Notes under the pieces: model-generated
Database searches by the model: none
Seen by the model: the letters and a program-made list of their open reading frames with translations, nothing else
What the model was told of the DNA's origin: nothing
Made by a program: the position numbers and the translations under genes
Shown here: positions 41,133-50,692 of the stretch, one piece after another
Layout of the letters: every line of letters begins with the position of its first letter
Position numbering within the stretch: position 1 is the stretch's first letter
Source of the DNA: an uncultured Collinsella sp.
GTDB taxonomy: Bacteria; Actinomycetota; Coriobacteriia; Coriobacteriales; Coriobacteriaceae
DNA length: 64,000 bases
Direction of reading: 5' to 3'
Assembly (NCBI GenBank): GCA_900542155.1
Contig: UQMD01000011.1
Coordinates: forward strand, 1-64,000

Positions 41133-43254
41133 TGATGAGGAAAAAGATCAGGTACGCGCGGCGTCGGACCTGGTTGCCATCGTGCAGGAAACGGTTGAGC
41201 TCAAGCCCCGCGGCCATGAGTTTTGGGGCTGCTGCCCGTTTCATGGCGAAAAGACCCCATCATTTCACATTATCCCTGCTACGCAGGTGTGGCACTGCTT
41301 TGGCTGCGGCGAGGGCGGCGACGTCTTCACCTATATTATGAAGCGCGAGAACCTGAGTTTTCCCGAGTCGATCCGCTATTTGGCTGATCGTGCGGGCATT
41401 GAACTGCACGACACCGGTGCGCAGCGCGATCGCGGCACCAAGCGTGCCCGCATCTATGACCTGTGCGCCGAGACGGCTCAGTTCTACCACACCATGCTTA
41501 TGCGCGGTAAGGACAGCCGTCCGCGCGAGTACTTTGCCAGCCGCGGTATGGGCGGAGATGTCTGCCGACGCTATTGCCTGGGCTTTGCGCCGGGTCGCAA
41601 CGCGCTGGTTTCGCATCTGTCTCAAGCGGGCTTTACCCCGCAGGAGATGATTGACGCCAACGTGGCCGTGAGCCGTGGGCGCGGACAGCTCGCGGACCGC
41701 TTTTACGACCGCGTGATGTTTCCCATCTTTGATGAGCAGGGTCACAATATCGCCTTTGGCGGGCGTATCATGGGCGATGGTCAGCCCAAGTACCTCAACA
41801 CTGCCGAGACGAGCGTGTTTCATAAGAAACGAAACCTCTATGGCTTTAACTGGGCCAAGGAGTTTATCGTTGCGCAGGATACCGCCATCGTGGTGGAGGG
41901 CTATACCGACTGCATCGCCTGCTGGGAGGCAGGGATCAAAAACGTCGTCGCCACGCTGGGCACAGCACTCACGGAACATCACGTTAAGACACTCACCCGT
42001 TTTGCCAAGCGCATTGTATATATGTTCGATGGCGACGCCGCGGGTCAAAAGGCCGCGCGCCGCGCGATTCAGTTTATCGAGCAGGATTCGATGGACCTGC
42101 GCTGCGTGGTGCTTCCCGACGGCAACGACCCCATGGAGTTCATCACGGCGCATGGTGGCGAGGCGCTGCAGGCGCGCATCGATGCCGCCGAGCCCCTCAT
42201 GGACTTTGTGTACCGTTCGCTGCAGGAGTCGAGCGACATTACCACGCCGGGCGGTCGCGCCAAGGCGCTCGAGGACGCGCTGACACTTATCTATCCGCTA
42301 CGCGACAGCTATATGATCGACACGTACTTTATCCAGATTGCCGACCTGTTGGGTTTGGACCTGGAGACCGTGCGCGCGAGTTCGGGCCGTGTGTTTCGCG
42401 ATGTCGCCAAGCGCGAGGATGCCGAGCGCCGGCGTGAGCAGAGCTACGAGCGCCAGCGCGCGCAAGCTGAGCGCGCGGGCGGTTCGCAGGGACGAAGCTC
42501 GGGCGGCGGTGCGACTGGTGCGCGCAGTGCCGGTCGCGGTGCCTGGGCCGCGGGTGCGACGCCGCCGGTGTCCGCACCGGTCGAGGAGGACCCGTACGAC
42601 TACGTTCCGCTTGATGCCTATGGGGCCGCGCCGGTGGAGGTCGACGAGGACCTGCCGCCAATCGATGTGCCAGCGGGGATGGAAAGCGCTGCGACCGTTG
42701 CCGATAGTTCAAGCGCGGCGGCAGCTCCGTCGATGCCGATTGTTTTGACCGATCTGGAGCGGAAATCCCTGGCGGGGGAGCGCGAGCTGCTGACGATGCT
42801 CACGAGCTACCCCGATCTGTTCCGCACGTATGCCGATCGTATTTGTTCTATTGAGTGGGTCGACCCGCGTCACGAGTCCATTGCGTGGGCCGTGCTGGCG
42901 ACGCCGCCGGGCACCGATCCTGCGGCCTGCATGGATGCGGCGCGCGCGGTGTGTCCCGAGGCGGCAACGCTTGTGAGTGCCGGGCGCATCTCGGCAACGA
43001 GTAAGCACCCGACCGAGACGAACATCGTCTTTATGCTCGATACGCTCGAGCTCTACACCATCAAACGTCGCATGCGGGCCGCGCAGGCCAAGTTGCGTCA
43101 GGACCGTTCACTCGACGATGAGGCCCGTCGCGTGCTGACGATGCAGGCGGTGCAAGATTCACAGCGCCAGCGCGAGCTCCAAAAGTCGATCGGTGGCGTG
43201 GCCGATCCATTTCGTTTGATCGGTTTGGAGACCGCAGGCGCCGACCAGGCCTAG
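41125..43254 (+). CDS. dnaG: DNA primase
   Basis: DnaG makes RNA primers for replication. The zinc-binding CHC2 domain uses Cys37, His40, Cys58 and Cys61 (CCPFHGEKTPSF, CFGCGEGG). The RNA polymerase core follows, with the TOPRIM motif VVEGYTD near 256 and MFDGDAAGQKA. A Gly/Ala/Arg- and then acid-rich linker (about 430-535) leads to the helicase-binding C-terminus. It starts at GTG overlapping ribF by 8 bases and is the last gene of the long operon from rimP. Confidence 0.96.
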   Translation: MISDEEKDQVRAASDLVAIVQETVELKPRGHEFWGCCPFHGEKTPSFHIIPATQVWHCFGCGEGGDVFTYIMKRENLSFPESIRYLADRAGIELHDTGAQRDRGTKRARIYDLCAETAQFYHTMLMRGKDSRPREYFASRGMGGDVCRRYCLGFAPGRNALVSHLSQAGFTPQEMIDANVAVSRGRGQLADRFYDRVMFPIFDEQGHNIAFGGRIMGDGQPKYLNTAETSVFHKKRNLYGFNWAKEFIVAQDTAIVVEGYTDCIACWEAGIKNVVATLGTALTEHHVKTLTRFAKRIVYMFDGDAAGQKAARRAIQFIEQDSMDLRCVVLPDGNDPMEFITAHGGEALQARIDAAEPLMDFVYRSLQESSDITTPGGRAKALEDALTLIYPLRDSYMIDTYFIQIADLLGLDLETVRASSGRVFRDVAKREDAERRREQSYERQRAQAERAGGSQGRSSGGGATGARSAGRGAWAAGATPPVSAPVEEDPYDYVPLDAYGAAPVEVDEDLPPIDVPAGMESAATVADSSSAAAAPSMPIVLTDLERKSLAGERELLTMLTSYPDLFRTYADRICSIEWVDPRHESIAWAVLATPPGTDPAACMDAARAVCPEAATLVSAGRISATSKHPTETNIVFMLDTLELYTIKRRMRAAQAKLRQDRSLDDEARRVLTMQAVQDSQRQRELQKSIGGVADPFRLIGLETAGADQA

Positions 43255-43364
43255 ATGCTGTGGTCAACCAGCGTATTCTCGCCTATATCCTGTCTTTATT
43301 TTGGGTATAGACGTCTACGTGTGTGCTAAAGTATTGAGTCCTGTGGACTACGAAGGGAGAATCT

Positions 43365-44708
43365 GTGCCAAAAAAGACTGAGAGCACGGGTACTGGGCTG
43401 GAATCCTACGTTGCAAAGCTCATGGGCAACGGCTCAAACAGGGCTTCGGTAACCGAGGACGAGATTCAGGTCGCCCTGAAGGATATCGATGTCTCTGATG
43501 AGCAGCTCAACGCGGTGTATTCCGCGCTGCGTAACAGCGGCATCCAGATTATCTCCGCGAGCGGAAACGACGACGCTCCGATGGGCGTCGACGATGACGA
43601 TAACGATACCGATGATTTCGATGACGACGACGAGCACGATTCCGGCTCGCTTGACGATCACGAGCTTAAGATGGCCCGCCAGGCCGACGCCGAGATGGGC
43701 TCTTCCAAGAGCAAGAAGAAGCGCACCGTGCGCACGTCTCGTTCGCGTTCGCGCGTGCGCGGCATCGATGCCTCCACGGTGATGCTGACCGGCGACCCGG
43801 TTCGTATGTACCTCAAGGAGATCGGTAAGGTCGACCTGCTGACCGCATCTGAAGAGGTCGATCTGGCCATGAAGATCGAGGCCGGTCTCGAGGCTACCGA
43901 GAAGCTCGAGGCAAATGAGGCTGGCGAGATCGAGCTCACGCGTGCCGAGATGCGTCGTCTTACGCGTATCGAGAACGTTGGTCTTGAGGCCAAGCAGGCG
44001 CTCATCAGCGCAAACCTGCGTCTGGTCGTCTCCATCGCCAAGCGCTATGTCGGCCGTGGCATGCTGTTCCTGGATCTGATCCAGGAGGGCAACCTCGGTC
44101 TGATCCGCGCCGTCGAGAAGTTCGACTACCAGAAGGGCTTTAAGTTCTCCACGTACGCCACGTGGTGGATTCGTCAGGCCATTACGCGCGCTATTGCCGA
44201 CCAGGCCCGTACCATTCGTATTCCCGTGCACATGGTCGAGACCATTAACAAGCTCGTCCGCGTGCAGCGCCAGCTCCTCCAGGATCTGGGCCGCGACCCG
44301 ACCCCCGAGGAGATCGGTGCCGAGATGGACATGAGCGCCGGCCGCGTCCGCGAGATCCAGAAGATTTCGCAGGAGCCCGTGTCGTTGGAGACCCCGATCG
44401 GCGAGGAAGAGGATTCCCAGCTGGGCGACTTTATCGAGGACTCCCAGGCTATCGTTCCGCCCGATGCGGCCAGCTTCTCCATGCTGCAGGAGCAGCTCAC
44501 CCAGGTGCTCGATTCGCTTGCCGATCGTGAGCGCAAGGTTATCGAGCTGCGCTTTGGTCTCGTTGACGGACACCCCCGCACGCTCGAGGAAGTTGGTCGC
44601 GAGTTTGGCGTCACGCGCGAGCGTATCCGCCAGATCGAGTCCAAGACCCTGGCCAAGCTCCGCCATCCGAGCCGCTCTAGCAAGTTGAAGGACTACATCG
44701 AGTCTTAG
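43365..44708 (+). CDS. rpoD: Primary sigma factor (sigma-70/SigA)
   Basis: This is the housekeeping sigma factor. A poorly conserved acidic region (about 60-110, rich in Asp) precedes region 1.2 (VRMYLKEIGKVDLLTA), region 2 (LIQEGNLGLIRAVEKFDY, then FSTYATWWIRQAI), region 3 (HMVETINKLVRVQRQL) and region 4 with LEEVGREFGVTRERIRQIE. 447 residues. It starts at GTG. The 110-base gap after dnaG holds no gene; it contains the palindrome TAGACGTCTA at 43308-43317 but no promoter that I trust. Confidence 0.97.
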   Translation: MPKKTESTGTGLESYVAKLMGNGSNRASVTEDEIQVALKDIDVSDEQLNAVYSALRNSGIQIISASGNDDAPMGVDDDDNDTDDFDDDDEHDSGSLDDHELKMARQADAEMGSSKSKKKRTVRTSRSRSRVRGIDASTVMLTGDPVRMYLKEIGKVDLLTASEEVDLAMKIEAGLEATEKLEANEAGEIELTRAEMRRLTRIENVGLEAKQALISANLRLVVSIAKRYVGRGMLFLDLIQEGNLGLIRAVEKFDYQKGFKFSTYATWWIRQAITRAIADQARTIRIPVHMVETINKLVRVQRQLLQDLGRDPTPEEIGAEMDMSAGRVREIQKISQEPVSLETPIGEEEDSQLGDFIEDSQAIVPPDAASFSMLQEQLTQVLDSLADRERKVIELRFGLVDGHPRTLEEVGREFGVTRERIRQIESKTLAKLRHPSRSSKLKDYIES

Positions 44709-44710
44709 TA

Positions 44711-44860
44711 GTTACGGCGTTTTACCAAACGCCGTAACTGGCCGACGCTGCGCGGACACCAGAGCGACAACTTGTCATTCAAAGAGGACGGCATGACCAG
44801 AAGGTCTATGCCGTCCTCTTTTCATGCCAATTTGTTCGCTCTGGTGCCCGCTCGCTGGCA
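44711..44860. repeat. Composite intergenic repeat, copy 3
   Basis: It opens with the 12-bp hairpin GTTACGGCGTTT-TACC-AAACGCCGTAAC (44711-44738), then GACGCTGCGCGGACA, the inverted pair CACCAGAGCGACAA / TTGTTCGCTCTGGTG, and the end TGCCCGCTCGCTGGC. The hairpin and both ends match copy 1 at 26728, but the core is replaced by a terminator. The rest of the 298-base gap to the tRNA holds the tRNA promoter. Confidence 0.7.
44783..44823 (+). terminator. Terminator of rpoD, nested in the repeat
   Basis: The stem AGAGGACGGCAT (44783-44794) plus GACC, loop AGAA and complement GGTC-T-ATGCCGTCCTCT (44803-44819) is followed by TTTT. Confidence 0.88.
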
Positions 44861-44948
44861 TTGTCAAAACATCGGCGTTTCCGTTGCCGGTGCCGGCAGT
44901 TAGCCCGTCCCCAAGGGATCAAGGCGAGAAAATTTCTTAAAAAAGTTC

Positions 44949-44976
44949 TTGCCCTTCGCCCAATCGTCCGTATAAT
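44949..44976 (+). promoter_or_regulatory. Promoter of tRNA-Asn
   Basis: TTGCCC (44949-44954), a 16-base spacer and consensus TATAAT (44971-44976) lie 30 bases before the tRNA 5' end. Confidence 0.8.
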
Positions 44977-45006
44977 AAACTTCGTTGCTTGAGAGCACGC
45001 ACCTAT

Positions 45007-45081
45007 TCCTCGGTAGCTCAATGGTAGAGCACGCGGCTGTTAACCGCGCTGTTGTAGGTTCGAGTCCTACCCGGGGAGCCA
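45007..45081 (+). tRNA. tRNA-Asn (anticodon GTT)
   Basis: The acceptor TCCTCGG/CCGGGGA has one wobble pair. The D-arm TAGCTCAATGGTAGAGCA, the anticodon loop CTGTTAA with GTT at 45039-45041 and the T-loop GTTCGAGTCC are complete. The discriminator G is followed by an encoded CCA (45079-45081). Confidence 0.96.
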
Positions 45082-45087
45082 GGTTGT

Positions 45088-45117
45088 AAAACCCGTCGCA
45101 TATGCGGCGGGTTTTTT
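45088..45117 (+). terminator. Terminator of tRNA-Asn
   Basis: The stem AAAACCCGTCGC/GCGGCGGGTTTT with one wobble and loop ATAT runs into a T-run starting 7 bases after the tRNA. Confidence 0.9.
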
Positions 45118-45275
45118 CATGCCGCGATCGCCTGTGGCGAACGTTACCGTATCAACATTTCGTGTCGAGGATGTAATCGTGAACCCCGCCGCCTTAACAT
45201 GGCGCGGTCGTTGTAAAATGTTGGAATGATTGCTCCCACGACATGGTGCCGCGAGCACCAGAAAAGGAGATTCTT

Positions 45276-45632
45276 GTGTCTGAGACCATTAACGGCAGCC
45301 TGAGCGTCTCGAACGACGTTATTGCCGATATTGCCGGTTATGCCGCGATGACGTGCTACGGCGTCGTCGGTATGGCCGAACAGCTCCAGGGCGCCGAGAG
45401 CGTGCGCCTGCTTGCTGGCCAGCGCCTCCGCAAGGGCGTGCTTGTTTCCGCCGACGAGAACGGCCTCACGGTCGACCTTCACGTCGTGCTCGAGAACGGC
45501 GTCAACATGAAGTCCGTCTGCCACAATCTTTCGAGCTCCGTCGCCTTCACCCTACAGGAGATCGCCCAGATCGATCCCGCCAGCCTTAAGATCGGCATTC
45601 ACATCGACGCGCTCAAGAGCCGTCTGAACTAG
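45276..45632 (+). CDS. Asp23/Gls24 family envelope protein
   Basis: This 118-residue DUF322 protein has no signal peptide or membrane span; family members gather at the membrane and are linked to envelope stress. Typical stretches are ISNDVIADIAGYAAM-like (here VSNDVIADIAGYAAMTCYGV) and VVLENGVNMKSVCHNL. GTG 45276 with GGAG upstream is preferred over ATG 45243. A DAK-type kinase follows, as in many Gram-positive genomes. Confidence 0.9.
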   Translation: MSETINGSLSVSNDVIADIAGYAAMTCYGVVGMAEQLQGAESVRLLAGQRLRKGVLVSADENGLTVDLHVVLENGVNMKSVCHNLSSSVAFTLQEIAQIDPASLKIGIHIDALKSRLN

Positions 45633-45659
45633 CATCCGAAAACGGAGATTCAAATACCC

Positions 45660-47321
45660 ATGATTGCAAAGACCATTCGCACCTGTTTTCCGATCGCTGC
45701 GGCTGCCGTTTCCGAAAAGGCCGAGGAGATCAACAAGCTCAACGTCTTCCCCGTACCCGACGGCGACACCGGCACCAACATGTCGCTCACGCTCGCTTCG
45801 GTGACTAAGGAGCTTTCCGCCCTTCCCGCCGACGCCGACATGGAGGCCATTGCCGGCGCCATCACCCACGGCTCCCTGATGGGCGCCCGCGGCAACTCCG
45901 GCGTCATCACCTCGCAGATTCTGCGTGGTGTGGCCGAGGGCCTCGTCTCTGCCGATGAGCCCATTACGTCCGCCAATATCGCCTTCGCCTTCCGTCGTGC
46001 CGTCAAGGTTGCCTTCCAGGCTGTCCGTAAGCCCATCGAGGGCACGATCCTCACGGTCCTGCGTGATGTTTCGACCAAGGCAGACGAATGCGAGAAGAAG
46101 AAGTTCTCGGCCGAGGATGCGCTCGACGCCATCGTCGTCGAGGCCTACCAGTCCGTCGCCCGCACGCCCGACCTGCTGCCCGTTCTGAAGGAGAACGGCG
46201 TGGTCGACTCCGGTGCCTTTGGCTTTGCCATCTTCCTGGAGAACTTTGTTGCCGCCGCGCTTGGCCGCAGCACCGTGGTCGAGGATTTCTCCGCCACGTT
46301 CGATTCCGCTGGCTCTGCCCGCGACGCGGCCCTCGATCGCGTCGAGATCGAGGCCAACGACGATTGGGAGGGTTCGGAGTTCCGCTACTGCAACGAGTTC
46401 CTCTTTAAGGCCGACGCCCCGTTTGACGAGGACGAGTGCCTTAAGTTCCTGGGCTCCATGGGTGACTGCGAGCTGCTCGTGGGTGCCTACCCCGACTACA
46501 AGATCCACGTGCACTCCAACACCCCGAACTTGGTGCTTGAGCACATGCTGCAGCTTGGTCAGATCTACGAGGTCTTTATCCACAACATGGAGATGGAGGC
46601 CCACGACCGTACCGCTAAGATCCACGAGGACCAGGAGAAGGCCGCCGAGCCCGCGAAGGCCCTGGGCTTTGTCGCCGTTGCCGCCGGTTCCGGCGAGGCC
46701 GACATCCTCAAGTCCCTCGGCGTCGATGTGATCGTGTCGGGCGGTCAAACCATGAATCCCTCGACCGCCGACCTGCTGGGTGCCGTCGACCAGGTCAACG
46801 CGACCTCGGTCATCATCCTGCCCAACAACGGCAACATCCGCATGGCTGCCGAGGCCGCTGCTTCCGCCTGCACCGACAAGAAGGTCGCCGTCGTTCCCAC
46901 CAAGACCGTTCCGCAGGCCTTCTCCGCGCTGTTCGCGGTCCTGCCCGATTCTGAGCTCGAGGACGCCGTTGCCGCCATGGTCGACGCCATCAGCGAGGTC
47001 CGCGATGGCGAGGTCACCCGCGCCGTGCGCGACTCCAGCGCCTCCGACGGCTCGCCGATTCACTCCGGTGACGTCATGGGTATCATTGCCGGTTCCATCG
47101 ACGTGGTCGGCTCCGATGTGAAGCAGGTCACGCTCGACTGCATCAACCGCATGCAGGAGGAAGAGGAGGGCGACGCGCTGACGATTTTGGCCGGCGAGGA
47201 GCTGTCCGATGAGGCCTTCCAGGAGATCGTCGACGCCATCGAGGAGGCTCAGCCCGATCTGGAGATCGACGCCCATCGTGGCGAGCAGCCGCTCTATCCC
47301 GTGATCTTCTCGATCGAGTAG
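45660..47321 (+). CDS. DAK2/DegV-linked fatty acid kinase-like protein (FakA/YloV)
   Basis: This 553-residue protein has an N-terminal DhaL (DAK2) ATP-binding domain with NVFPVPDGDTGTNMSLT (Asp residues at 34-36 for Mg-ATP) and HGSLMGARGNSGVI. A central DAK1-like and a C-terminal region follow. Homologues phosphorylate fatty acids bound to FakB (DegV) proteins, feeding PlsX/PlsY lipid synthesis; plsX lies 5 kb downstream. No fakB is seen in this window. It is co-directional with asp23 and recG. Confidence 0.9.
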   Translation: MIAKTIRTCFPIAAAAVSEKAEEINKLNVFPVPDGDTGTNMSLTLASVTKELSALPADADMEAIAGAITHGSLMGARGNSGVITSQILRGVAEGLVSADEPITSANIAFAFRRAVKVAFQAVRKPIEGTILTVLRDVSTKADECEKKKFSAEDALDAIVVEAYQSVARTPDLLPVLKENGVVDSGAFGFAIFLENFVAAALGRSTVVEDFSATFDSAGSARDAALDRVEIEANDDWEGSEFRYCNEFLFKADAPFDEDECLKFLGSMGDCELLVGAYPDYKIHVHSNTPNLVLEHMLQLGQIYEVFIHNMEMEAHDRTAKIHEDQEKAAEPAKALGFVAVAAGSGEADILKSLGVDVIVSGGQTMNPSTADLLGAVDQVNATSVIILPNNGNIRMAAEAAASACTDKKVAVVPTKTVPQAFSALFAVLPDSELEDAVAAMVDAISEVRDGEVTRAVRDSSASDGSPIHSGDVMGIIAGSIDVVGSDVKQVTLDCINRMQEEEEGDALTILAGEELSDEAFQEIVDAIEEAQPDLEIDAHRGEQPLYPVIFSIE

Positions 47322-47330
47322 GCTCTGCCT

Positions 47331-49508
47331 ATGTCCGAGCTGTGCTCCGTGCCGCGCGTCTCGGAGCGTTTTGCCCAGAGCAATGCGCTCGATGAGGATA
47401 TCGCGCGACTCAAATATGTTTCGGGTAAACGTGAGGAGGCCCTTCGCCGTCTGGGAATTCGGACGGTGGGGGACCTCCTTCTCCATATTCCTCATCGCTA
47501 CCTGGACTTCACTCGCTCGTGGTCCATCGAGATGGCGCCCATCGGTACCGTGTGTACCATCATCGCCACGGTCGATCGTATTGTCCAAAAGCAGCCCCGT
47601 CCGCGTATGCAGGTGACTGAGGTCTCGCTCGTGGACGAGACGGGCGTGCTGCAGGTTGCCTTTTTCCGTCAGCCTTGGATTGCCCAACAGCTTAAGCAGG
47701 GCGACCGCCTGGCCGTGATGGGCAAGGTCGAGTTTGCCTACGGTTTTAAGCAGATGGCCTCGCCCCACTTTGAAAAGCTCGAGGACGGGCGTGCCGCGGG
47801 TACCATTTTGCCGGTCCACTACGTGAGTGATGGCGTGAGTCAGGCATGGATGCGCCGTATCGTGAGCGGTGCGCTCGAAGTGGCTGCCAATCCGTTCGAT
47901 CCCATTCCCGCGCCGCTGCGCGCAAAGCGGAAGCTCATGAGCAATGCCCGTGCGCTGCGCTCGATCCACTTTCCCTCGAGCATGGCCGAGCGCGACATCG
48001 CACGCCGGCGTCTTGCGTACGAGGAGTGTCTCTGCTTGCAGCTCGCACTGCGTCTGCGCAACGATGGCGGTATGGTCGACGTGGTGCCTTATGCGCATGC
48101 CGCGGGCGGGCACCTGGCGGCGCTCAAGGAGGCCCTGCCGTTTTCGCTGAGCGACGAGCAGGAGGCCGCGTTCCAAGACATCCTGCACGACATGTGCGAT
48201 GGCGGGCGCGTGATGAACCGCCTACTGCTGGGCGACGTCGGTACCGGCAAGACGGCCGTCGCCGCTTGCGCGCTGGCCGTCGCGGCCGATTCGGGTACTC
48301 AGTCCTGCGTTATGGCGCCTACGGGCGTGCTGGCGCGCCAATATGCCGATAAGACCGGCCCCTTGCTCTCGCAGGCTGGCATGTCCTGGGCGCTCCTGAC
48401 GGGTGCCACGCCGGCGGCCGAGCGCGAGCAGATCCATGCGCAGCTGGAATCGGGCGAGCTCGACGTGCTCTTTGGTACCCATGCGGTCCTTTCGGATGAC
48501 GTGGCGTTTAAGCATCTGTCGCTTGTCGTCATCGACGAGCAGCACCGCTTTGGTGTGGGCCAGCGCAATGCCCTGCGTGCCAAGGGCCCGGGCGCCGACC
48601 TGCTCGTTATGACGGCCACGCCTATCCCGCGCACGCTGGCGCTCTCGGTGTACGGTGACCTTGATACGAGCATCATCCGCCATCGTCCCGTTCCGGGTGC
48701 CGGCGTGACGACGCGCGTCCTTACCGAGTCGAGTCGCGACCTGGCCTATGGCGCCATTCGCGAGGCGCACGAAAAGGGGCAGCAAGCCTACGTAATCTGT
48801 CCGCTCGTGGAGCCGAGCGATTCGGCTGATGAGCTCGAAGACGTGCCCGGCATCGCTCGCGACGACGAAGGCCGCGTGACCGTTCCCGTGCCGTTGCATG
48901 ACACGGCGACCGAGCTCGATCGCCTTCGTCTGGCGTTACCGGGGCTTACCATCGAGCGTCTTCATGGCCGCATGCCGGCGGGGGAGAAGGACCGCGTGAT
49001 CGATGCCTTTAAGCGCGGCGAGATCGATGTGCTCGTCTCGACCACGGTGGTCGAGGTGGGCGTTGACGTGCCCAACGCCACCGTCATGGTCATCGAGAAC
49101 GGCGAGCGCTTTGGGTTGGCGGCCTTGCACCAGCTGCGTGGGCGCGTAGGCCGCGGCAGCGTGTCGGGTACGTGCCTGGTCATGACTCACTCCAAGGGCA
49201 ACGGCGGCGCGTCGGCGGCACAGGAACGTCTCCAGTCGCTCGAGAAGACCTCGGACGGCTTTACGCTCGCCCAGATGGACTTGCGTCTGCGCCACGAGGG
49301 TGAAATCCTGGGTTACCGCCAGCATGGCGGCGTGACCTTGCGCTTCGTTGACCTCGATGCCGACGGGGAATTGATCGAGTGGGCCCATTTGGACGCGGTC
49401 GAGCTCTTGCGGTATGCTTGCAACCTTGACTCCGTGGCGACGCGCCCCTTGCGCGATGCGGTCGCCATGCGGTATCGACACATCTTTAAGGAGGTCAGCG
49501 GAGGATGA
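47331..49508 (+). CDS. recG: ATP-dependent DNA helicase RecG
   Basis: RecG remodels stalled replication forks and Holliday junctions. An N-terminal wedge/OB domain (LLLHIPHRYLDF) leads to the helicase core with Walker A GDVGTGKTAV, VVIDEQHRFGVGQR (DEQH-type box), MTATPIPRTLALS and the RecG-specific HQLRGRVGRG. 725 residues. It starts 9 bases after the kinase gene and overlaps rsmD by ATGA. Confidence 0.96.
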   Translation: MSELCSVPRVSERFAQSNALDEDIARLKYVSGKREEALRRLGIRTVGDLLLHIPHRYLDFTRSWSIEMAPIGTVCTIIATVDRIVQKQPRPRMQVTEVSLVDETGVLQVAFFRQPWIAQQLKQGDRLAVMGKVEFAYGFKQMASPHFEKLEDGRAAGTILPVHYVSDGVSQAWMRRIVSGALEVAANPFDPIPAPLRAKRKLMSNARALRSIHFPSSMAERDIARRRLAYEECLCLQLALRLRNDGGMVDVVPYAHAAGGHLAALKEALPFSLSDEQEAAFQDILHDMCDGGRVMNRLLLGDVGTGKTAVAACALAVAADSGTQSCVMAPTGVLARQYADKTGPLLSQAGMSWALLTGATPAAEREQIHAQLESGELDVLFGTHAVLSDDVAFKHLSLVVIDEQHRFGVGQRNALRAKGPGADLLVMTATPIPRTLALSVYGDLDTSIIRHRPVPGAGVTTRVLTESSRDLAYGAIREAHEKGQQAYVICPLVEPSDSADELEDVPGIARDDEGRVTVPVPLHDTATELDRLRLALPGLTIERLHGRMPAGEKDRVIDAFKRGEIDVLVSTTVVEVGVDVPNATVMVIENGERFGLAALHQLRGRVGRGSVSGTCLVMTHSKGNGGASAAQERLQSLEKTSDGFTLAQMDLRLRHEGEILGYRQHGGVTLRFVDLDADGELIEWAHLDAVELLRYACNLDSVATRPLRDAVAMRYRHIFKEVSGG

Positions 49509-50134
49509 GAATCATCGGCGGCGAATGGCGCGGTCGTAAGATCGATGAGCCCCGTGGTCGCGATGTCACCCGCCCCACGACCGATCGCGTGCGCGAGGCG
49601 TGCGCATCTATGGTCATGTCGGCATTCGACTTCGATCTGGACGAGGTCCGTGTGCTGGATGCCTTTGGCGGCTCCGGTGCCTTGGGCATTGAGATGCTCT
49701 CGCGTGGTGCCCGCTCGCTCACCACGTTCGAGATCGATCGCAACGCTGCTCGTCTGATTACCAAGAATATCGAGTCGCTGTGCCGCGACCGTGCGCGTTG
49801 GCGTGTGGTGGGCGGCGACGTGCTGGCAAGCGCTTCGCGCGGCCGCGTGCCGGGCGGTCCCTTTGACCTGGTCCTGCTCGACCCGCCCTATGCTTATGGC
49901 GCAGAGCCGGTCGAGGAGCTGCTGCAGAACTTGACCCAGCAGGACTTGCTGGCGCAGGGTGCCTATGCGCTCTTCGAGCACGCTGCCGCCGATGCGGGTG
50001 CGCATCCGGCAGGTTTTGAGATCGTGCGCGAGAAGCGTTACGGAATAACCTCGGTCGACCTGCTTCGTTGGCTTGGTAACGGCGAGGATGATGGCAACGA
50101 TAGCGACGCACCCACGGAGGATGCCCATGAGTGA
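49505..50134 (+). CDS. rsmD: 16S rRNA guanine-966 N2-methyltransferase
   Basis: RsmD methylates G966 of 16S rRNA. Visible motifs are RIIGGEWRGRKI, the RPTTDRVREA region, the SAM site LDAFGGSGALGIEMLSRG and the catalytic LLDPPYAYG. The C-terminal extension rich in Asp/Glu is poorly conserved. It overlaps recG and coaD at its two ends, a common arrangement. Confidence 0.94.
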   Translation: MRIIGGEWRGRKIDEPRGRDVTRPTTDRVREACASMVMSAFDFDLDEVRVLDAFGGSGALGIEMLSRGARSLTTFEIDRNAARLITKNIESLCRDRARWRVVGGDVLASASRGRVPGGPFDLVLLDPPYAYGAEPVEELLQNLTQQDLLAQGAYALFEHAAADAGAHPAGFEIVREKRYGITSVDLLRWLGNGEDDGNDSDAPTEDAHE

Positions 50135-50624
50135 CACCATTAACCGCGTAATCGTCCCGGGCACCTTCGATCCCATCACGTTTGGCCACATCGACGTGAT
50201 TCGCCGTGCCCGCCGCATCTTCCCCAGCGTGATCGTGGCCGTTGCCGAGTCGCAGGGAAAAAACGGCGTCGGCACCACCTTTATGCTCGATGAGCGCGTG
50301 GCGCTGGCCCGTGAGGCGCTCGGTGATATTGACGGCGTCGAGGTGCTACCCTTCACCGGCCTCTTGGTCGATTTTGCCCGCGAACAGGGAGCAGGAGCCG
50401 TGGTCAAGGGTCTGCGTGCTATGACCGACTTTGAGTACGAGCTGCAGCAGGCCGACCTTAACTACCGCCTGGATAACGAGCTGGAGTCCATCTTCGTCAT
50501 GAGCGCGCCGCAGTACGGCTATATCTCGAGCTCGGTGGTTCGCCAGATTGCCTCGCTCGGTAGCGACGTCTCTAATTTTGTTCCGCCCAATGTGGTCAAG
50601 GCGCTCAAACATCGCTTTTCGTGA
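50127..50624 (+). CDS. coaD: Phosphopantetheine adenylyltransferase
   Basis: CoaD makes dephospho-CoA in coenzyme A synthesis. The nucleotidyltransferase motif is VPGTFDPITFGHIDVI with TFGH at 18-21, and the adenylate-binding YGYISSSVVRQI is near the C-terminus. 165 residues is standard. ATG 50127 overlaps the rsmD stop by 8 bases. Confidence 0.95.
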   Translation: MSDTINRVIVPGTFDPITFGHIDVIRRARRIFPSVIVAVAESQGKNGVGTTFMLDERVALAREALGDIDGVEVLPFTGLLVDFAREQGAGAVVKGLRAMTDFEYELQQADLNYRLDNELESIFVMSAPQYGYISSSVVRQIASLGSDVSNFVPPNVVKALKHRFS

Positions 50625-50692
50625 CGTTTTTTAATGCCTGGTGGCATGTGGTAAACTAACTCGATGATATGTTACCTATGAAAGGAGACCGG

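Noticed and set aside
43301..43332. Promoter TTGGGT...TAAAGT before rpoD
   Set aside because: Spacing of 20 bases is too long and neither box is good; rpoD may also be read from the dnaG transcript.
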